This document shows positions 59,738-64,000 of a stretch of 64,000 bases of DNA, in pieces. The DNA is from Dyella flagellata. Lineage in GTDB: Bacteria > Pseudomonadota > Gammaproteobacteria > Xanthomonadales > Rhodanobacteraceae. Each line of letters starts with the position of its first letter. The first letter of the stretch is position 1. The translations under genes and the position numbers were made by a program. The notes under the pieces were generated by a model. That model was not told the origin of the DNA. It did no database searches and was given only the letters and a program-made list of their open reading frames with translations. The DNA lies in assembly GCF_030160275.1 (NCBI RefSeq), contig NZ_BSOA01000027.1:1-64000 (forward strand). The letters are read 5' to 3'.

Positions 59738-60898
59738 ATGCGTATCGGCATCATCAGCGAGACGTATCCGCCGGAGATCAACGGTGTTGCCCTCACCGTG
59801 CATAGTCTGGCCACCGGTCTGGCCGCGAAAGGCCACGAGATCGACCTTATCCGTCCTCGTCAAAACACCAGCCACGTCGACGAGCCCGGCATCGAAGCAC
59901 TGGAAACGCGCGGCGCCGCCCTGCCCCGCTACCCCGGCCTGCGCTTCGGGCTTCCGGTGCCGCGCACCTTGCGGCAACGCTGGACGCAACGCCGTCCCGA
60001 TGCCATCTACGTTGCCACCGAAGGTCCGCTCGGCCGCTCGGCGGTAAAGACAGCGGTGCGCCTGGGCATTCCGGTCGCCACCGGTTTCCATACCCGCTTC
60101 GATGCCTATGCCAATCACTATGGCGTGGGTTTTCTGACCCCGGTGGTGCATGGCTACCTGCGCCGCTTCCACCAGCGCGCCAACATCACCCTGGTGCCCA
60201 CCGACGCGCTTGCCGCCGAACTCACGGCCATGGGTGTCGATCGCGCCCGCCTGCTGCGTCGCGCCGTGGACACCAAGCTGTTCCATCCCTCCAAGCGCAA
60301 TAACTCGCTGCGCGAAAGCTGGGGTGTGGATGCAGACACGCCAGTGGTGCTCTACGTCGGCCGCATTGCGCCGGAGAAGAACCTGGAGTTGGCGGTGCAA
60401 ACCTTCCGCGCGATGCAGAAGGTGGCACCCAAGGCCCGCTATGTGTGGGTAGGAGACGGCCCGGCCCGCGCGGCGCTGCAGGCAGCGCACCCGGATTTCA
60501 TCTTCGTCGGCATGCAGCGCGATGAAGCCCTGGCCGCGCACTACGCCAGCGCGGACCTGTTCCCGTTTCCCAGCCTCAGCGAAACCTTCGGCAACGTGAT
60601 TCTGGAAGCCCTCGCTGCCGGCCTGCCGGTGGTGGCCTATGCGGAAGGCGCTGCGCGCGAGCACCTGATCGACGGCGTCAACGGTTTCCGCATCGATTCC
60701 GGCGATGCCCAGGCCTTTACGTCGGCGGCAGTGATGCTGGCCGGCGATATCCAATTGATCCGCCACATGGGTCGCGCCGCGGTGGAGAGCGTCGAGCGGC
60801 TCTCACCGGAGGCGGTGATCCGCGAATTCGAAAACCTGTTGCGCGAACTGGTCGAGGAGAACATGCATGACCGCCATGTCACCATCGCACCTGCCTGA
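59738..60898 (+). CDS. GT4-family glycosyltransferase
   Basis: A 386-residue GT-B enzyme. The start MRIGIISETYPPEINGVALTV is typical of MgtA/PimB-like transferases. In the C-terminal domain VLYVGRIAPEKNLELAVQ and FPSLSETFGNVILEALAAGLP with the E-x7-E motif bind the nucleotide sugar. It probably transfers a hexose or mannose to a lipid acceptor. The next gene, a PAP2 phosphatase, overlaps by 32 bases. Confidence 0.9.
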   Translation: MRIGIISETYPPEINGVALTVHSLATGLAAKGHEIDLIRPRQNTSHVDEPGIEALETRGAALPRYPGLRFGLPVPRTLRQRWTQRRPDAIYVATEGPLGRSAVKTAVRLGIPVATGFHTRFDAYANHYGVGFLTPVVHGYLRRFHQRANITLVPTDALAAELTAMGVDRARLLRRAVDTKLFHPSKRNNSLRESWGVDADTPVVLYVGRIAPEKNLELAVQTFRAMQKVAPKARYVWVGDGPARAALQAAHPDFIFVGMQRDEALAAHYASADLFPFPSLSETFGNVILEALAAGLPVVAYAEGAAREHLIDGVNGFRIDSGDAQAFTSAAVMLAGDIQLIRHMGRAAVESVERLSPEAVIREFENLLRELVEENMHDRHVTIAPA

Positions 60899-61442
60899 GC
60901 CCGTCGCGCTGCCGCGCCACGCGTTCGACCGGCGCATGTGCATAGCCGCCAATCGCTGGGGCGCACGGCATGCGGTCGGCTTGTTCTTCGGCATCATCAG
61001 CCGCCTCGGCGATGGCGTGTTCTGGTATTCGCTGATGCTCGCGCTGGCCCTGATCGACGGCCTGCGCGGCCTGGAAGCGGCCGCGCACATGGCAGTCACC
61101 GGCCTGGTGGCGCTGGGCCTGTATAGAGTGCTCAAGCGCTGGACGCGCCGCCCGCGTCCGTTCCGCACCTGCCCCGGCGTAATCGCGCACGTGCCGCCGC
61201 TGGATGAATTCAGCTTCCCCTCCGGACACACGCTGCAAGCGGTGGGCTTCACCATCGTCGCGCTGGCGTGGTATCCGCTGCTCGCGCCGCTGCTGCTGAC
61301 GTTCACGGCACTGGTAGCTGCATCACGCGTGATTCTTGGCTTGCATTATCCGAGCGATGTGCTTGCCGCGATTTTCGTTGGCAGCGGCCTCGGCGCGCTG
61401 TCGCTATGGATGGTGCACAGCGCGCCGCTGCTGCTGGGCTGA
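60867..61442 (+). CDS. PAP2-superfamily membrane phosphatase
   Basis: A 191-residue protein from ATG 60867 (60876 possible). The PAP2 catalytic motifs are complete: KRWTRRPRPF, FSFPSGHTLQ and SRVILGLHYPSDVL. Five or so TM helices. It dephosphorylates a lipid phosphate, such as phosphatidate, diacylglycerol pyrophosphate or undecaprenyl-type lipid. Overlap with the GT4 gene suggests both modify a membrane glycolipid. Confidence 0.9.
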   Translation: MTAMSPSHLPEPVALPRHAFDRRMCIAANRWGARHAVGLFFGIISRLGDGVFWYSLMLALALIDGLRGLEAAAHMAVTGLVALGLYRVLKRWTRRPRPFRTCPGVIAHVPPLDEFSFPSGHTLQAVGFTIVALAWYPLLAPLLLTFTALVAASRVILGLHYPSDVLAAIFVGSGLGALSLWMVHSAPLLLG

Positions 61443-61496
61443 TCAATCAATGATCACGCCGTACTCACACGCTTTGCACTCAACGACATAGCGCAC

Positions 61497-61659
61497 CTAT
61501 CCACAGGCTCTCCCGGATACTTTCCACAATAGTTGTGGAAAAGTACGCGCATTTGTTGCGCAATTTTTCATCACGCCGTGCCAAGTGCTTGATGGGAAAG
61601 ATGCGCGCGGGGGTTTTCCACAGGGTTTCCAGCAAGGCGTCCACATTTGCTGTGGAAAA
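61497..61659. promoter_or_regulatory. Cluster of five DnaA-box-like 9-mers
   Basis: CTATCCACA (61497-61505), CTTTCCACA (61520-61528), TTTTCCACA in reverse at 61534-61542, TTTTCCACA at 61614-61622 and again reversed at 61651-61659. Three fit TTWTNCACA exactly and two differ by one base. No dnaA, dnaN or rpmH is near, so it is not the chromosomal origin; it could titrate DnaA or be a regulated site. It lies in a 359-base gap between PAP2 and accD. Confidence 0.55.
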
Positions 61660-61664
61660 CATTC

Positions 61665-61731
61665 GTAGGCTGGGATGACAATCCCAGCATCATGCAACGA
61701 CGAAGCAGCTGGGATTGACATCCCAGCCTAC
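61665..61731. repeat. BIME downstream of the DnaA-box cluster
   Basis: GTAGGCTGGGATGACAATCCCAGC, spacer, then GCTGGGATTGACATCCCAGCCTAC. Same family as 24906-24970 and 49074-49140. Confidence 0.88.
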
Positions 61732-61752
61732 AGTTTGCGCGAGTCCGGAAAC

Positions 61753-61780
61753 GACAACGCCGCCCGAAGGCGGCGTTGTC
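61753..61780 (-). terminator. Strong hairpin downstream of accD
   Basis: GACAACGCCGCC (61753-61764) pairs perfectly with GGCGGCGTTGTC (61769-61780) over a CGAA tetraloop, 22 bases after the accD stop. On the minus strand it is followed by CGTTTCC, a weak U-tract. Confidence 0.7.
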
Positions 61781-61801
61781 TTGACACACATGCAACGCAA
61801 C

Positions 61802-62671
<870 letters not shown>

Positions 62672-62718
62672 GGATTCCGCCTCAATCTGGAAACAAGCAC
62701 GCCTGCTCGGCGCGCCTG

Positions 62719-62789
62719 GGTCACGCGACTGGCGCGCTCCCTTATCTCTATGGCGTCTTTTCCAAGAAGATAAAGGGTGAGGTGACCCA
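62719..62789 (-). promoter_or_regulatory. Nested inverted repeat in the trpA-accD spacer (accD leader)
   Basis: The outer arms GGGTCAC (62719-62725) and GTGACCC (62783-62789) enclose inner arms CCCTTATCT and AGATAAAGGG (about 62740-62777). The 223-base trpA-accD spacer is otherwise non-coding. It could be an accD leader structure, a transcription start region or a processed junction. Confidence 0.4.
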
Positions 62790-62894
62790 AGCCTCGGGCT
62801 GGGGGCTAGACCACGCGCCCACAGCCGTCACGTTATGGTTTTTTTAATTCCGACATCCTCGCTCCACCCCCTCCAGACAGGAAGAATGAGGTCG

Positions 62895-63695
62895 TCAGCC
62901 GGCGTCCAGTGCCGCGCGTATCGGGCCGAGAAATTCACCCACCCTGCCCGCGATGTCCTGCGCCGTAACCGCACCATCCAGCCGCTCCACCAGCGCGCTG
63001 CCGATGACCACGGCGTCGGCGAATGCACCGATCGCTTTCGCGCTCTGCGCATCCTTCACGCCAAACCCCACGGCGACGGGCGCTTTCGCATGCTGGCGGA
63101 TATCGGCCACGCGTGCAGCGATATCCTGCGTACTCAAGCGTCCTGCCCCGGTGATGCCGGCGAACGACACATAGTACAGGAAACCTTCGGCGGCCTCGCA
63201 CAATTGCGCCATACGCGCGGGTGCGGTAGTGGGCGCCGCCAACAGGATCTGCTGCAGGCCGGCGCCGCGCAGCGGCGCCAGCACTTGTGCTTCTTCCAAC
63301 GGACAATCCACCAGCAACACGCCATCCACGCCTGCCGCTACCGCTTCCGCACCGAAGCGCTCAAACCCACGGATTTCCACCGGATTGAGATAGCCCATCA
63401 ATACGACCGGCGTGGCTTGGTCGCGCTGGCGAAACTCGGCCACCCAGCCGAGCACGTCAGCCAGGCCCACACCCTTGGCGATGGCACGTTCGCTGGCGTG
63501 CTGGATCACCGGGCCGTCCGCCATGGGATCGGAAAACGGCACACCCAGCTCGATGACGTCCGCGCCAGCATCGACCAAGGCATGCATCAAGCTCACGACA
63601 TGCTCCGGCATGGGATCGCCGGCGGTGACGAACGGAATCAAGCCGGTGCGACCGGCGGCCTTCAACGCAGCGAAGCGCTTGTCGATGCGACTCAT
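62895..63695 (-). CDS. trpA: Tryptophan synthase alpha chain
   Basis: A 266-residue TIM-barrel protein. The catalytic Glu49 ([17 protein letters not shown]) and Asp60 in the same block are in place; the flexible loop [14 protein letters not shown] and phosphate site are normal. It cleaves indole-3-glycerol phosphate to indole and glyceraldehyde-3-phosphate. ATG 63695 overlaps the trpB stop by two bases, so the two are translationally coupled. Confidence 0.97.
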   Translation of the reverse strand: MSRIDKRFAALKAAGRTGLIPFVTAGDPMPEHVVSLMHALVDAGADVIELGVPFSDPMADGPVIQHASERAIAKGVGLADVLGWVAEFRQRDQATPVVLMGYLNPVEIRGFERFGAEAVAAGVDGVLLVDCPLEEAQVLAPLRGAGLQQILLAAPTTAPARMAQLCEAAEGFLYYVSFAGITGAGRLSTQDIAARVADIRQHAKAPVAVGFGVKDAQSAKAIGAFADAVVIGSALVERLDGAVTAQDIAGRVGEFLGPIRAALDAG

Positions 63696-64000
63696 ACCTC
63701 AACTCCTTCGCGCGCGGCAATCGTGTGCACGTCCTTATCTCCCCGGCCGGAAAGATTGCACAGCACGATGCCGTCCTTTGGCAGCTCGCGCGCCAGTTTC
63801 AAGGCCTGTGCCACGGCATGGCTGGATTCGAGTGCGGCCAAAATGCCCTCGGTGCGGGCGAGCAAGTGGAACGCCTCCAGCGCTTCGTCGTCGGTGACGC
63901 CGACGTATTCGGCGCGGCCGGCGTCTTTCAGGAAAGCGTGTTCCGGGCCAACGCCCGGATAGTCCAGACCAGCCGAGACCGAATGGGTTTCGATGATCTG
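63692..64000 (-). CDS. trpB: Tryptophan synthase beta chain, C-terminal 102 residues (5' part beyond the window)
   Basis: The minus strand reads through the window edge to TGA 63692-63694. Conserved TrpB blocks are [43 protein letters not shown] and [13 protein letters not shown]. It condenses indole with serine using pyridoxal phosphate. The gene overlaps the trpA start (ATGA). The remaining ~300 residues lie to the right of the window. Confidence 0.95.
   Translation of the reverse strand, partial: QIIETHSVSAGLDYPGVGPEHAFLKDAGRAEYVGVTDDEALEAFHLLARTEGILAALESSHAVAQALKLARELPKDGIVLCNLSGRGDKDVHTIAAREGVEV

Noticed and set aside
61497-61659. Chromosomal replication origin
   Set aside because: No dnaA, dnaN, rpmH or parAB in the window, and no AT-rich unwinding region next to the boxes.
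62835-63962. Plus-strand frame across trpA/trpB
   Set aside because: Antisense shadow of trpA and trpB, which have all catalytic residues.

Overview
The window reads as chromosomal DNA of a GC-rich gammaproteobacterium, most likely of the Lysobacterales (Xanthomonadales), Rhodanobacteraceae-like. This is inferred from gene content (trpB-trpA-accD, gltX, bTHX, scattered hut genes, many secreted hydrolases and lipoproteins) and from abundant small palindromic intergenic repeats. No phage, plasmid, CRISPR, rRNA or tRNA signature was found. Gene density is high and most genes are ordinary chromosomal accessory genes.

Layout. 0.1-4.6 kb: secreted esterase, secreted beta-lactamase-like serine hydrolase and a PD40 propeller protein. 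4.7-6.6 kb: overlapping operon of barnase-type RNase, barstar and an S4 RNA-binding protein, then a lipoprotein MsrA. 6.9-17.5 kb, all minus strand: GGDEF/EAL protein, an UndA-type 1-alkene-forming diiron oxidase, a secreted propeller-like protein, a Tat-exported FAD oxidase, a pentapeptide protein, a choloylglycine-hydrolase-family enzyme and PanE. 17.7-21.9 kb: DUF2946 protein, TonB receptor and PepSY membrane protein with a Met-rich loop, a probable metal (copper?) uptake module. 22-27.4 kb: PEBP, two hydrolases, an ABM protein, an amidohydrolase, and a YkuD-like protein overlapping a lipoprotein that looks like a toxin/immunity pair. 27.5-29.5 kb: AT-rich, frameshifted membrane protein gene plus gene debris, including a decayed copy of the hutU 3' end. 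29.6-46 kb: hutU, a catalase/cytochrome b561 pair, Ada-AlkA with Ogt, a flavoprotein, LysR regulators, an MFS exporter and an aldo/keto reductase. 46-49 kb: SpoIIE-type phosphatase/kinase with a STAS partner. 49-55 kb: hutF, GNAT-nitrilase fusion, CLC channel, hutI, bTHX. 55-57.3 kb: CDF exporter, MerC-like protein, zur. 57-64 kb: gltX, a GT4-PAP2 pair, a DnaA-box cluster, accD, trpA and the 3' part of trpB.

The most distinctive feature is the intergenic repeat load. Three copies (one cut by the window edge) of a roughly 325-bp MITE-like element share IS5-like terminal repeats and lie between YTAR-type 4-bp duplications (CTAG, TTAA, CTAA). Several REP/BIME elements carry the GTAG foot typical of RAYT-mobilised REPs. 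In eight genes the stop codon lies inside such a repeat or in its target duplication, so these repeats have landed exactly at gene ends and now define C-termini.

Functional links: three histidine-utilisation enzymes (HutU, HutI, HutF) are dispersed and imply the HutF branch, with hutH and hutG elsewhere. Zur, MerC-like and CDF form a zinc-handling block with a Zur-box-like site between them. Ada-AlkA with Ogt is an alkylation-repair operon. The best candidates for new biology are the YkuD-like/lipoprotein pair, the barnase-barstar-S4 operon, the UndA homologue, the MITE/REP stop-codon phenomenon and the non-oriC DnaA-box cluster.
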